From: Takakia lepidozioides
Taxonomy: Eukaryota; Streptophyta; Takakiopsida; Takakiales; Takakiaceae
DNA length: 64,000 nt
Assembly: GCA_030704615.1 (NCBI GenBank)
Contig: CM060731.1
Location: 55,350,221-55,414,220, forward strand
Direction: 5' to 3'
Shown: piece after piece, positions 1 through 12,295 of the stretch
Numbering within the stretch: position 1 is the stretch's first letter
How the letters are laid out: each line of letters opens with the position of its first letter
The notes under the pieces: generated by a model
The model's database searches: none
Seen by the model: the letters and a program-made list of their open reading frames with translations, nothing else
What the model was told of the DNA's origin: nothing
Position numbers and translations under genes: made by a program

Positions 1-572
1 ACATATGTAGTGTGAATGCAGGGGAGTGACATTACATTTTTGTTTTACCGTTAAGACCCTGCATCACTACAACGGGAGTGCCCGTTGTACAACTGCAGGA
101 GGGATATATCCCTGCATATAGGTAATTTCATGGGCATACTGTGCTTATGCTTTGCTAGGATAAAAATGGCTAAGTCATGACCATGCGTATTTTCATCCGT
201 AGGATGAACGTTTTCATCCCAGGTGTTTAACCTAGAAACGCGGGTTGAGGAAAACGAAGAGGAAGATGACGGACAACTCTTAGCAGCTGCTGCGAGCAGT
301 GGGGTTGGCAGGGCCGTCTGTTTTTGGGAGGTTGTACCTACGCTATGGGACTCTGCTTGGTTTAGAGAGCGGCATTAAGTGCTTCTGCTTGGTATTCTGT
401 GTAAAGGGAAGCGGTGCCGCTTTTCTCGTAGTGATGATCAATTCCTGGAGTAGGAGCATGTAAGAAGAGCGGCGCACCACCGCTGTCGCCTTTGCCTTGA
501 AGAAAACAGTTATGGGCAGATGAGCAAGCAAGGAAAACGGCCAGCTGCCAGAAGCACAAGGAAGTGAGTTGT
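1..572. other. unassigned sequence left of the first LTR
   Basis: No recognisable coding region. Short reading frames on the minus strand around 343-651 run into the LTR at 573 and show no known motif. By position this could be the 3' internal end of the element whose LTR begins at 573, but the purine-rich stretch just before 573 is weak, so this is only a guess. Confidence 0.3.
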
Positions 573-1424
573 TGTTAGAGGACTGTCTGGGACTTAGACA
601 ATTATACGGGATCTGTGGGGTACCCTTAATTTTTGCACAGACTGAGACCAACAGGAGCCTTAGGGGTGACAGTAGCGCACTTTAGGGGGGGGTGACACAG
701 CCCGTCACAGCCCGACACAGCCAAACACAGTCGCACAGCCAGTCACAGCCCGTCACAGTTTCACACAGCCAGTCACAGCTTGACACAGCTGTCACGACCA
801 TAGGGAACGGATAGCCGGACAGGGAACGACTGTGGGGAACAGCACCTGCGAATGGAACATGTTAGTTCACGGACGACGGTTAGTGAGGGAAACAGTTAGA
901 ACAACGGGTAGGAAGATAAAGCTAGAAGCAAGGACTGAAGGGGGGATCATTCTTGGAAGCACTTCTTGGGAGAAGACTTCGGACATCACTGGGGGAAAGG
1001 AGGAGAGAGCGTATCTCTGAGCAGAAAGATGGAGAACACGAAGTAGGAGGAGGAGTTGTTGATGCTTAATGAATGCAGGCAGTAGAATTGTAATGTAGAG
1101 CAGATTAGAGACTCCATGGCTTCAGCCTGATACTTGATAGATATTAATCTGATAGACACTTCATACTCACACTGTGTAGAGAGATCTGAGTGAAGCTGTG
1201 GAATGAATGGATGAGTTGATGGAATCCGATAAATTGATGAAGCAAACTAATACTTAATTATCAGCAGTAAGGTAACTAGCTAACATGAATGCGGGAAGGA
1301 AAACAAATAGGAACACCCCCATGATACACTAGCTGTAGGTCATGACTGATTGTTCTGAGCGGGCTGAGTACTTAGAGATTTCCAACTCTTCTATCTTGGA
1401 GTTTCCGCCTCGGATAGCGAAGGG
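573..1424 (+). repeat. LTR of the TGTTAGAGG family, 3' tail missing
   Basis: The sequence opens with TGTTAGAGGACTGTCTGG, the same start as the LTRs at 1425 (plus) and 2466 (minus). It carries the family's CACAGCC-rich tandem tract (about 690-800) and ends in a block shared with 13015-13070 (TTGGAGTTTCCGCCTCGG). About 24 bases of the family 3' end are absent, because the next LTR starts at once at 1425. The simplest reading is that a second element inserted near the 3' end of this LTR. It could be a solo LTR or the end of an element lying to the left of the window. Confidence 0.7.
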
Positions 1425-1583
1425 TGTTAGAGGACTGTCTGGGACTTAGACACTTATACGGGATCTATAGGGTACCCTTAATTTTTGCATAGACTGAGAC
1501 CAACAGGAGCCTTAGGGGTGACAGCAGCGCACTGTAGAGGGGGGTTACACAGCTCGTCACAGCCAACACAGCCCGTCACAGTC
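1425..1583 (+). repeat. first piece of a plus-strand 5' LTR, split by a nested element
   Basis: This starts with TGTTAGAGG and matches the first 150 or so bases of the LTR at 573. It stops at CAGTC (1579-1583), where the minus-strand element begins. The LTR resumes at 12296 with the duplicated CAGTC and runs to 13094, so the two pieces form one LTR of about 950 bp interrupted by a 10.7-kb insertion. Confidence 0.8.
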
Positions 1584-2466
1584 TGTCGCGCGGCTTTTAC
1601 TCACCCATCCCTTCGCTATCCGAGGCGGAAACTCCAAGATAGAAGAGTTGGAAATCTCCAAGTACTCAGCCTGCGCAGAACAATCAGTCATGACCTACAG
1701 CTAGTGTATCATGGGGGTGTTTCCTATTTGTTTCCCTTTTGGCATTCATGTTAGCTACCTTACCATTGATAATTAAGTATCAGTTTGCTTCATCAATCTA
1801 TTGGATTCCATCAACTCATCCATTCATTCCACAGCTTCACTCAGATCTCTTTACACAGTGTGATTGTATCATATAAGTATCAGATTATGATTTATCAGGT
1901 ATCAGGCCGAAGCCATTGTATCTCTAATCTGCTCCACTATATCACTATCGCTTTGCATATAACAAGCATCTACTAATCCTCTTTCCTCCTCCATCTTTGC
2001 TTCCGATCTTGCTCTCTGCCCGATCTCCTCTCATGCATGACCCCGAAGTGCTCCCAAGAATCATCCTCCAAAAAGCCTCCTACTCAGTCCTTGCTTCTCC
2101 CTTTATCTTCCTACTCGTGGCTCTAACCGTTTCCCTCACTAACCGTCGTCCGTGAACTAACATGTTCCATTTGCAGGTGTTGTTCCCCACAGTCGTTCCC
2201 TGTCCTGCTCTCCGTTCCCTATGATCGTGACAGCTGTGTCAAGCTGTGACTGGCTGTGTGAAACTGTGACGGGCTGTGATTGGCTGTGCGACTGTGTTTG
2301 GCTGTGTGGCTGTGTCGGGCTGTGGTGGCTGTGACGGGCTGTGTAACCCCCCTCTACAGTGCGCTGCTGTCACCCCTAAGGCTCCTGTTGGTCTCAGTCT
2401 GTGCAAAAATTAAGGGTACCCTACAGATCCCGTATAAGTGTCTAAGTCCCAGACAGTCCTCTAACA
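1584..2466 (-). repeat. 3' LTR of the nested minus-strand element
   Basis: Read on the minus strand, the LTR begins TGTTAGAGG at 2466 and ends CGCGACA at 1584 (883 bp). It has the conserved TG...CA ends and contains the CACAGCC/GGCTGTG tandem tract (about 2225-2345). It is bordered inside by a polypurine tract and outside by CAGTC, which is repeated at the other end of the element at 12296-12300. Confidence 0.85.
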
Positions 2467-2469
2467 TTA

Positions 2470-2483
2470 CCCCTTCCCCTCTC
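2470..2483 (-). promoter_or_regulatory. polypurine tract before the 3' LTR
   Basis: On the minus strand the bases GAGAGGGGAAGGGG lie three bases upstream of the LTR start at 2466. This is the expected place and composition for the plus-strand primer of an LTR retrotransposon. Confidence 0.75.
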
Positions 2484-2504
2484 AAAAAGCCGTGTCCTCA
2501 CGGT

Positions 2505-5500
2505 TTACTGATTGCGATTAGCAAACCTTTGTGAGTGAGCACCTTTCTGACGTTGAGAGTTTCGTGGCGGACTGTGTGTACGAGCCCGAGGTCTGTCTCT
2601 GGTTGACGGAGATGTTTGAACACTACCTGGATAAGTGAGGCCCTCTGGAGGATGATATCGAGGTAACCTTTCAGGCATAGGAGACCCCCGTCGCTTCTTC
2701 TCTGCCATCTGAATTGCATAGTCTTCTCCCATGTCAAAAGAATTCGGTGAAGAAACAGTTGTATCAGAATCCTCATCGCCTCTCAGGTGTTTTAATTTTT
2801 GAACTTTTTGTGGAATCCTCTGGGGCATACAATGTTGTCCTACCATGTCTGGAAGTTTATACTTTTCAACTTGCTGTAACCGCTGAACAGCAAAATTGGT
2901 GTAGACACTGAGCTCCTTGTCTGTCCAGGTGAGTGGGGTACCAATTACTTGTGCGGCGTGCAAGTATTTCCATGCCACATGTCCCTTATAGAAAATATCA
3001 TCAATGCCGAATTTCTGTGTTGACAAATTGTTCCAGGCCGCTTGAAACCATGAACGAATTTGAGAATCCTTTTGCATCATAACTTTTGCGTCATATAGGT
3101 ACATATGAGGTGGCACCAAAGGTAATACCCATCCCACTGGAATAACTCAGAAAGCGCGCTTGCATCTTTTGTTGCTCAATGTGATAACGTACCAGAAAAC
3201 AAGCAGCGTAGTATAACCCGCATCCCATGACAATACTTGCTACCTCCTTGGTCTTGGTATAAATGAATCCATGTACAACCTGGAAAGCAATTAATTCCCT
3301 CAACATGTACCTGCCTCGTGCAGTACTGTGCAAAGTGATGATCCTCAATTGGTCGATTGTTCGGAAGAACTTTAGTCCTAGTTGCCACTGGCAGCCAAAT
3401 GCGCATATTTGGTAGTAATGTGCGAATGACTGCGGAGGACTAAATTCTTTCCAAGCCAAATCCAACATGATGGGAATTTGGTTGAAGGGCATAATCATAG
3501 CCCTACTGTACTCCCTTGCAGCTGGAGTTTTAGGTGGGTTAAAAGCAGCATTGCCCCATACCTCAGGCTGTGGTGGCTGCGGTGTGGTTGTAGTAACAAC
3601 AGGTTCAGCTACTGGTACAGTGACTTGTTGTGGTGTTGGTGGTACTGGCTCTTGTATCATTGGCATCTCCTGCACCTCCTGTGAAGACTGAAAAGCCAAA
3701 GTTCTGGCTTGTAAATAAGAAGCATTAGCTGTTCCTGAGGGATATAGACTCTTTTGTCGATGTTTGAAGTGAGGTCCTCCACTTGAGTCTGCAGTCCGTC
3801 TACATCCTCCTGTAACTCTGCTATCCTACTATAGACATTGTCTATAGTAGTTGTGGCAATGTTCTGCACTTGCAGTCTGAGCTCATTCATCTCGCTTTGG
3901 GTGAGCTTTCGTGGTGCTTTGCCCTCCACTGGCCCTTGTGCTAACCAGACCTGCATAAGGCTGTTATCCACCAAGTTGCTTGTGGTTTCCCTGAGAGTTT
4001 GCTCCTCTCTTAGCTTGTACACTTCTAACTGCTGTTGTAAAGCCTCCATGCGCTTCGCATGAGGTTCAACCAAATTCGCATAAGCAGCAAGTAGATTATT
4101 AGCTTCCTTCCAAGCCTTGTTAGTGACCGTGATTTCATTTCTATTGGCCATGAGCGTTTGTTGCAACTCCACGATGTGCTTCTCTTGATCAGCTTCAACC
4201 TGCCTGTATTGCTTGAAAGTATCCTCATTGCGACAGATTGTATTCTTCATATCGACAATGAGTTTCATTTGCTCAACATTCTCTTCTTCTGCCTTCGTAC
4301 TTTTTCCGCTTGACTGTTTATTTCTTTTGTAGATTGGTCAAGCATAGTTGTGAATGTAGCACATTGTATGGCCATCCTGTCATGCACTGTCTGCAACTCC
4401 GTATGTAGTGCATTCACTTCTTGCAACTTGCTTTCATGCTGCACCTGCATTTGGTATAGCTGTTGCTTATGTGCTTCGTGCAACTGGTCTTGCGCGAGGC
4501 CTGCCTCAATCAATTGTTCCTTGGCCAATTGCAAAGCCGCTTCTGTATTTCCAAGTTCTGCTGCATCTTGAGAGTGACCTCTTCATCGACCTTGTTTGCA
4601 CACTCAGTGGCTAGTCGAGCCTCAAACTCCTTCCTGAGTTCCTCTCTCAAGGCTGTCAATTGGGTAGTTGGAACATGGGATTTGACATAAGTCCCAACAA
4701 ATTAAGTGTCCTGCCTATGGAACTCATCAGCATTGCTGTTGAGGGTCATCATGGTGAGGTTGCTGCTGTTCCTCCTGATCCTCAACAGTGTGATGTCTCA
4801 CGAACCATTCAGGCCATTGTCCCACCGGATTTTCTTCCTGAACCACTTCATCTATCACCGGTGCTACAGTGTCATGACTTCTGCTGTGGTACCTCGACAC
4901 AGGTGTGTGTATTATATGCACCTCAGGATTTCCCTTGGGCAACTGTTGCACCTCTGGAATCTGTCTCCTTGACCAGACCAGAATATTCATAGAGAAGGTC
5001 CCCCTTCTCAATTTCTGCCACTATCTGTTCTGTAGTTGGAATATCTAACCCTTCTCTTTCCAAATCAATTATTTCTGGTTGAGCTGCATGGAACTTGTAA
5101 CCTTGTGACAAGCCGATCAGCTGGCTGTGATGGTTGTGATACTGAAGTAACTTCCTCCTCCTCTCTGAAGGTCCTGCTTCCAGTAATAGCATTTCTCTGT
5201 GCTGCTGTGCCCCTTCCTGCACATGAGCTTGGGAAACATTATCATGCGGAATCCGTGAAGCCAGTGGATCCGCCACTACAGTCTTTCCCCTCTCTGCCTC
5301 TTAGTCTCGGGTTGCCCTGCTAGTCCACCCTCACTGTGTGTGAGCCTTGCTCTTCCATTGCAGTGGTTTCTGGCTCAAACACTCCCATCTCCTTTCTTTC
5401 TTGCGCATCAAGTATGCCAGAATCAAGAATTATTTGAGCAATGATTGGGCCAGACACTATGATAGGAGACTTTGCGGTAGTACCTTGTAATCTTTTCATC

Positions 5501-6140
5501 TCCTCTACCAGTGCGTTGTACATTATGTCCGCCCATTCTACCTCTTGTCCCTTCAGGGCTTTGAGTATTTCCTCTGTGAAGGATCTGCTCAAATACTGTT
5601 GGTTCTGTTTCATGGCAATCAGAACGTTCAATACCTGGCCTACCTCCTTTAGCCCTGGGTACAGCCTTGGTACAAGCATAACCCTGAGTTTTAAAGAAAC
5701 TCCTTCTTGGAATAAGTCCCCTATTTGCAGTCTTGCCCTGTGTTCCTCCACATGCACTGACCTGCTGGCAATCGAAAACAATTGCTGGAGGTATAGGGGA
5801 GTAAACTAATTCAACTCCCTTCACCGTTGTTGTTCCTGTCCTTGGCTCAAAGTTCTGCAAAAATTGTAACATGTACTGTCTATGGTGTAATGCTTTGCAA
5901 TCCTTGCAATCTCAGCTCCTTCAGTATCTGTATCGCCTGTGGGGTAGCAATCGTTTGTTTCTGCAGAATTGTGGTGCTCTTCACCCTGATTTCCTCCATT
6001 CCTCTCACTCTCTTCATTTTAGACTCACAGAAATGTTTTGGCTGTAACAACTGCAGAAATGCCTGTAGTGCACAAAGCATAAACGTATGGTTGCCACAAA
6101 AAGCTATGGGTAATTTCTTGTAAGCCTGCGGGGCTTGCAA
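2505..6140 (-). pseudogene. extra coding region between integrase and 3' LTR, coiled-coil rich
   Basis: Minus-strand open frames follow one another over about 3.6 kb: 6140-5880, 5872-5320, 5276-4923, 4534-4265, 4268-3657, 3699-3091 and 3137-2505. They overlap or abut with frame changes, as expected of one long reading frame broken by small indels. The section at 4268-3657 is rich in Glu, Gln, Leu and Asn with heptad-like spacing (for example EKHIVELQQTLMANRNE), suggesting a coiled coil. The section at 3699-3450 starts with a Pro/Val/Thr-rich linker. I recognise no retroviral domain in it and see no clear signal peptide or membrane anchor. Position suggests an additional ORF of the kind seen 3' of pol in some plant Ty3/gypsy elements (env-like or other accessory). 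A displaced gag-like gene is the main alternative. Function is not assigned. Confidence 0.55.
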
Positions 6141-6654
6141 GCATCGCTCAAGAGAAAAGATCCGCTCTGTTCTTCGTCCTATGCCACTGCGTAAGTAATA
6201 TTGCGAGCGTATAGTCTGTTAGTTCCTCCATAGTTTCAAAGCTATAGCATTGATGGTCTGTCCCGTCGAGACGCCCGTTACTCAGAACGACGCCGCCTCT
6301 TGCGCTTAATTTCCCTCCAATTTCTTGATCCTTTCTCTGGCTTTCTATTGGCTGTAACCGCTGTGACTGGATTTTAGATTTCATTTTCTTTAGTGGACTT
6401 TCCCTGCTGGATAGTCCACTAGGATCACACATGTGACAAGAATTTCGCTTTTCTGTACTTGCCGTTTGTTCCGTTCCCCTTTTTCCGTATTCATTAATGG
6501 GCCCGCCTTTCATCCATTTTGACGGCCGGTCTTGTCCTCTTTCTTTTTGACACCTGTTCTTGCACTTCCTTCTCAGCTGTGTGTCGCGCCCTGACTTCCA
6601 CGTGTCTATTTTTAAACTGGTTTTCCGTTTTTCTTCCGTCAGCCATTTTCCTGA

Positions 6655-6895
6655 AGCTGTGATAGGCTGTGACACACGGTGGTAGGTTGTGATAGGCTGT
6701 GTTGTGCCGTGCTGGGCTGTGATAGGCTGTGTCACACATTGTGATGGCTGTGATAGGCTATGTTTCGCCTTGATGGACTGTGATAGGCTATGCTTCGCCT
6801 TGCTGGGCTGTAATAGGCTGTGTTGCGCCGTGCTGGGCTGTGATAGGTTGTGTTTCGCCGTGCTGGGCTGTGATAGGCTGTGTTTCGCCTATTCC
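6655..6895. repeat. tandem repeat, about 30 bp unit
   Basis: Several degenerate copies of a unit built from GCTGTGATAGGCTGTG followed by TTTCGCC and TGCTGG run head to tail. The related GGCTGTG/CACAGCC tracts inside the LTRs suggest that this satellite is a family trait. All three frames are open through parts of it, which produces spurious repetitive ORFs. Confidence 0.7.
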
Positions 6896-7129
6896 GCCCG
6901 CCCTGGTCATATATGCTTGGCCTAGCGACAATTGCTCCATACTCCTGTTTGGTAACACTGGTGCAGCCCGTGACTGCTCTTGGCGTTTCAACATGCAAAT
7001 CATGCTGCAATGGTTTGTCATGGATACCACTGTATCCCTTTAACTTATTAGCATGACTCTTCCCAGTATTTATTGTTAATGGTTTGTAAACATTGCGGTG
7101 TTGTTATCATACATTCTTTGTATGACATA

Positions 7130-8734
7130 AGGTCCCTTCCATGGTGATTTAAGCTTAGAAGCTTTAATCTTTCCTTTCTTCTGCAACATAGAACCAATCC
7201 TCCCCCGTCTTAAAAGTCTTTAACTTGTCTTCATCAAACTGTTCCTTTCTCTTCATTTGAATTCTGGTCATATTATCAGCTGCATCAGCACGTACTTCTT
7301 CCACATGGTATATTCATGTTTCCTGACCTTAATGGAATCTTGCAATTCCATTCTCTTTCCCACTCCGTTCTCATCATGGTAGGTTACAGGAATTCCACTG
7401 GAAGTAAGGCTTCCATACCATAAACTAATTGGAATGGTGTATACTTAGTGTGGACTTTATATGAAGTCCCTGTATGACCACAAAGCTGTCAGCAGCTTTA
7501 TCCCAATCCGTTCTGTTTGCATTGACTATCTTAGCCAAGATAGTACATAGTATTTTGTTGGTAGCCTCTGCCTGCCCATTACCCTGTGGTAATATTTGTA
7601 CTCTTTCTATGCACAATCATGAACTCTTTAGTCAACAACTCAATGGTCTCATTCATGAAGTGACTTCCCTGATCACTGACAAATTCTAAGGACAGCCAAA
7701 TCGTGTAAGTATGTCTCATACAGGAACCTTGCTGTGGACTTGGCTGTGTTGTCCCTCAAAGCTTTAGCTTCCACCCACTTCGTAGTATATAATCAGTGGC
7801 TGTAATTATGTACCTGTTCCCATGTATTCTTGGCTGTGGGTTAATTGTCCACAAAGTCTAGTCCCCATTTCTGAAATGGTTCGTAGGCATTGTAGGATGC
7901 AAGGCCATCCTTCCAGATCTCTGCAAAGGTCCTAGCCTCTGACATTCATCACAACTCTGACAATACTTGTGTACATCTTGAACAAAGTAGCCCACCAGTA
8001 ACCTGTGAGTAGTAGCTTCCTACTGGTAGTCTCTTCTCCAAAATGACCTCCAGCCACTCCTTTATGAACTTCCTCCAAAACTTTATTTACTTCATGGTGG
8101 TACAAGCATCGTTTTAGTACTCCATCAGGTCTAGCTTATACATTCTGCTTCCTCCATAGTATAAGGTAAGCTTTGATAGCGATTCTCTTCCTCTGCTCTT
8201 ACCATAACTAGGTGGGCACTGACCATAGAGCAAGGTAGTATCTGATTGGCCACTGCCAATCTAACCAGTCATCTGCACTTCCCTGCACCCTCCACTGCAA
8301 ATAGACTCGCATCTGGTAATTGATCATCTTTCATGTGGCTGGTTCTCCTGTTGATAACCGTGACAAGTGAATCCGCCACAAGATGCAGTCTCCCAGGCTT
8401 GTAACAACCTCGAACTCAAACTCGTGCAAGATTATCAACCATCTTGCTATTCTTCCCGCTTATCAGAGGTTTGTTTACCAGTATATCAGAGCCTGGTGAT
8501 CCACATAGAACATAAACTTCTTGCCCAACAGGTAATGCCTGAATTTCTTCACTGCATAGATCATTGCCAATGCTTCTCTTTCCATTGTGCTATAGTTCCT
8601 TTCAGCACTGTTCATCAACCTGCTAGCATAGTACACAGGTGAATCTATATTTCCTGTAACATTCTGGCGCTAACACCGCTCCCAACGCTTCTCCTGATGC
8701 ATCACAGTGAACATGAAATACTACATGCCAGTGA
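7130..8734 (-). pseudogene. RNase H and integrase remnants of the minus-strand element
   Basis: Reading the minus strand downstream from 8734, there is an RNase H start (HCDASGEALGAVL, about 8700) and a later RNase H segment with STMEREALAMIYAVKKF (about 8590). Further down come an integrase zinc-finger half with CQSCDECQ (about 7960), the catalytic-core block [11 protein letters not shown] (about 7660) and the third acidic block GNGQAEATNKIL (about 7570). These are the landmarks of a Ty3/gypsy RNase H-integrase. Frames change repeatedly between landmarks, and no frame is open for more than about 90 codons, so this is a dead copy. Confidence 0.75.
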
Positions 8735-10315
8735 CTACGTTGGAAATTCCGGGCCGAGTTCCGTCGATTTTCATCCGACATGGAGGGCTTCATCCGACAG
8801 TTAATTGCGCAGTTGGGCAATAAATGTCCACCGCCATCCGTTTTCATTGGGCTGGCGACACATGGCTTCCTGGATACGTACCCTAAAATCTGATGCTAAT
8901 CTTGGCTTAACATGCTATTCGAGGCATGTACCCCAAAAACGGAGATCTTTTTCCATTTTGGCTGGGACTTATGCCTCCTGAAGGGCGTGGCTCTCCTGAG
9001 AGAGACCTCACATCCAGACCGAGGCGGAAGTTGAAAGCTCTGTACTACGGACGACGGCCAATCTCTCGCAGGCCAAACTGAAGCTCCAGCAGGAGATTCC
9101 AGTGTCTTTGCTCACAACCCGCGCCAACTGAAGCCGAGTACTCTCAGGCAAGCCACTGCTTTCGCTTTGTTCGATTTCGCTTTTTGCTTTGCTTTCGCTT
9201 TCGCTTTGTTGCCTCTCGCTTTGTTTTTGCATCTTCATCCTGGCTTCGCTGATGAGTGAACCTTAGATAGTTGAGTGAACTTAGTTGTTTGCATGTGTGT
9301 GCAATCAGGCGCTCTGGAGAAGGCTGCTTGTGCATGTCATTCTCAGGCATGGTTGCATTTGTTTTCATTGTTGTTGCATGGCTCTCCATACTTCCTAACC
9401 TTGTGATGTTTTTATTTTTGTTACAACTATGTTGCTATGGTGGTTGCGCTGCTCGTTGCGATGCTGGTTTTGGCACCGATGTTGGTTCTCACGATTTTTG
9501 GGAATGACCGAGTACGACGAGCCGACACGCTGGTGGTATCATTGATAGCTCCAACTCATCGCATGTTTTGAATCGCCCAACTTTGGGCGAGAGGGCAAAC
9601 TTAATTACCCTTTTGTTGGTGGACGGGAGGACTTGCAACGAAGTACGACAGAATAGGCATTGGGGAGGTTGGTGCAGGCGGCATGGAAGGTGAAGGCGTG
9701 AGGAACATGAGGACAGCAGATCCGGCAAATGGAGGTTGTTGATGAACATGCAAGAGGCCCGCCCACGTAAAGAAAAAGAAGAAAGCTAAGCACATGCAAT
9801 CCCCGGCGAGAGAGCCGTCACGGGCTGCGGAGGGGGAGTGAGCAGTGCGCGCGAGGGTGTCCGTTCGCCTCAATCAAAGGTGGTCGTCCTGGAGGGCTCC
9901 CCTGCTGCTAGCCCTAGTAAGAAATAGAAAGCCCATGAGAGGGCACAAGAGAGGGCAAAAGAACAGACGAGACAGAATGCTAGCCAGGAGGAAAGAGAAA
10001 AGGCCACTGAAGAGGCCAGGGGTGCCCAATGACAGATGCCAATGTAAGCGAGGACGCACAGAGACGGTGGATTCCCTCCAAGACACACAAAGAAGAGCAG
10101 TAACACACCGGTTAGACCATCGCGGGCAAGAGCAGCCCCTGCAATTACCCATACGGTGGAGAGTGGAGGAGAGGAAAGAACACCACAAAGAGCACGGATT
10201 GTGCAAGTTTGAGGTGAAGCCAGGGAGAGGGCAGTAGAGACGGGGAGAGTGCTGGAGGTGGTTTCGCAGGTGGCTGACCCTGTTGAGGAGGACGACAATG
10301 AGCTTTCTGACCAGG
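8735..10315 (+). repeat. 1.58-kb repeat of unknown class, copy 1, interrupting pol
   Basis: The sequence from CTACGTTGGAAATTCC to TTTCTGACCAG closely matches 28756-30331 and is flanked on both sides by pol sequence of the minus-strand retrotransposon. Its plus strand carries a Lys/Glu/Arg-rich reading frame (about 9660-10315) that is open in copy 2 but frameshifted here. About 35 codons of the RT-RNase H linker seem to be missing at the junction, and I see no clear target duplication, so it may not be a clean insertion. The class of element is unknown. Confidence 0.7.
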
Positions 10316-11480
10316 CATCTTTCTTCAGTAGCTTGCTCAATGTTGCTGCTATTTGTGCATACCTTTTAACAAATCTTCTGTAATAACTGGTTTGCCCAAG
10401 GAATCTCCTTAGACTCTAACATTCACTGGTGGTGGAGAGGCTTTAATGGCCTCTGTCTTCCTGGGATCCCCAAGAAGTCCCTTCTACACACAATGTGTCC
10501 CAGAAGCACCTTGATTTCACACAGAAAGTACACTTCTCTGGATTCAGGCCCAGACCTCTCATCCTGCATCTGGCCAGACAAACTCCAATTTACGCAAGTG
10601 CTCATTCTTAAGCTGTACACACTGAATCACCAAGAATACCTGCATGAAATCATCCAGATACTCATGAAAAGATTCACTTATCACTCTCTGAAAGGTTGCT
10701 GGTGCATTACAAAGTCCCAAGGGCATGACTGTGTATGCATAAGCACCCTTGTTTGTGATGAAAGCTGTCTTTCCTTGATCTTCTTCTGCCACTTGCACTT
10801 GATTATAAACCACTGAACCCATCCATGAATGAGTACATCTCATGGCCTGCCACAGTGTCTAATACTGCTTCTGAATGGCAAAGGGAAAGGATCTTTCTTC
10901 GTACAAGCATTCAGCTTCTTGTAGTTTCACACAAACTCTTAGTTTACCATTCTTCTTGGGAACTATTCACAATGGGTGACAACCAAGTTGTATACTCTAT
11001 TGGATTATAAACTTAGCCTCAGCCAACTTCTTAATCTCTTCTCCAACCTTCTGTGCGTAGTTGGGATTCATTCTCATCTGTATCTTAACTCCTCTTATCA
11101 ATCCCAATGGCTGTACACTTCTTTGATCTGCCATTGTTACTGTAAATGGGGCTGGTTTCATGTTACTTAGACCAAGCTTCTTTCTTAATTGGTCTGTCAT
11201 GATATCACTCCAGAACCTCCATCTATCAGTACATCAGTTAGTTTCTGTGCTTCTAATTCTCAATTGGATTACTGGCATAGAATCATCAAAGTCCATGACT
11301 GTTTCTCGCCCCTCCGGCTTCACATTGTAACTGGTCACCTTGCTGTTCAGGTCTGTGTTTCCTGTCTCCTGGGCAATTCGATTGATTGCTTGATACAGCC
11401 TGTGCCTACAATAAGGTGCCACAGCTAATAGCTGTCCAATGGTAATTTCTGCTTTGGTCTAGCATATTACTTCAGCCAAA
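10316..11480 (-). pseudogene. protease and reverse transcriptase remnants of the minus-strand element
   Basis: On the minus strand a protease-like segment with DGGSGV in place of the usual DTGA (about 11220) leads into KKLGLSNMKPAPFTVTMADQ. The RT fingers/palm follow with EEIKKLAEAKFI (about 11030) and then YNQVQVAEEDQGKTAF and VMPLGLCNAPATFQRVI (about 10780-10680), ending with EYLDDF, where the catalytic YxDD box appears damaged or shortened. Family knowledge places these in Ty3-like pol, upstream of RNase H and integrase, as found here. Frames shift several times. The coding sequence stops at 10316, where the 1.58-kb repeat interrupts it. Confidence 0.75.
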
Positions 11481-11786
11481 GTCTCTTCATTACTTTGCAT
11501 GTCTGCATCTTCTTTCTTCCTTTCTTCCTCACTCCCTTCTTCTTCTCATCAGAATCAAGGAATCTGCCACAGGAGTCAGTACACTTTTGCATTTCCCTTA
11601 TAGTACTGCCACTTTCCTTTGCAGTTCCTTCTCATCTTCCAAGTCTCTTCATCTCAGGCAATCATTGCCACCTTCATTATCATCTCTTCCTCTACTACTG
11701 GAGGTATTAGTTTGGCTTTGCTTCTTGTTACTATCATTGTACTTACTTCTGGTACAACACATGGCCTAACCATGTGAGCTGCCACC

Positions 11787-12295
11787 ATCCTCCATCTTTG
11801 CTTCCGATCTTGCTCTCCGCCCGATCTCCTCTCATGCATGACCCCGAAGTGCTCCCAAGAATCATCCTCCAAAAAGCCCCCTACTCAGTCCTTGCTTCTC
11901 CCTTTATCTTCCTACCCATGGCTCTAACCGTTTATCCCCTCCCCTCACCACCGTCGTCCGTGAACTAACATGTTCCATTTGCAGGTGTTGTTTCCCCACA
12001 GTCGTTCCCTGTCCTGCTCTCCGTTCCCTATGATCGTGACAGCTGTGTCAAGCTGTGACTGGCTGTGTGAAACTGTGACGGGCTATTATTGGCTGTGCGA
12101 CTGTGTTTGGCTGTGTCGGGCTGTGACTGGCTGTGTGGCTGTGTCGGTTGTGACGGGCTGTGACTGGCTGTGTAACCCCCCTCTACAGTGTGCTGCTGTC
12201 ACCCCTAAGGCTCCTGTTGGTCTCAGTCTGTGCAAAAATTAAGGGTACCCTACAGATCCCGTATAAGTGTCTAAGTCCCAGACAGTCCTCTAACA
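11787..12295 (-). repeat. truncated 5' LTR of the minus-strand element
   Basis: This matches the first 510 or so bases of the LTR at 2466-1584, beginning at 12295 with TGTTAGAGG on the minus strand. The 3' third of the LTR, the PBS and gag are deleted, and pol-related sequence follows directly below 11787. The GGCTGTG tandem tract lies at about 12040-12170. Confidence 0.8.

Larger units (their letters stand above)
1584..12295 (-). mobile_element. nested Ty3-like LTR retrotransposon, minus strand, decayed
   Basis: The element runs on the minus strand from a truncated 5' LTR (12295 to about 11787) to a full 3' LTR (2466-1584), with a 5-bp target duplication CAGTC at 1579-1583 and 12296-12300. 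Going downstream on the minus strand it holds protease and RT remnants (11480-10316), a foreign 1.58-kb repeat (10315-8735), RNase H and integrase remnants (8734-7130), a long extra coding region (about 6140-2505) and a polypurine tract. The 3' part of the 5' LTR, the PBS and the gag region are missing, as shown by the jump from LTR to pol near 11787. The sister copy at 13095-14117 shows what the lost 5' region looked like. The order protease, RT, RNase H, integrase is that of Ty3/gypsy elements. Every domain is frameshifted, so it cannot move by itself. Confidence 0.85.

Noticed and set aside
832-1020. Small frame inside the first LTR
   Set aside because: LTR sequence; not conserved as a frame in the other LTR copies.
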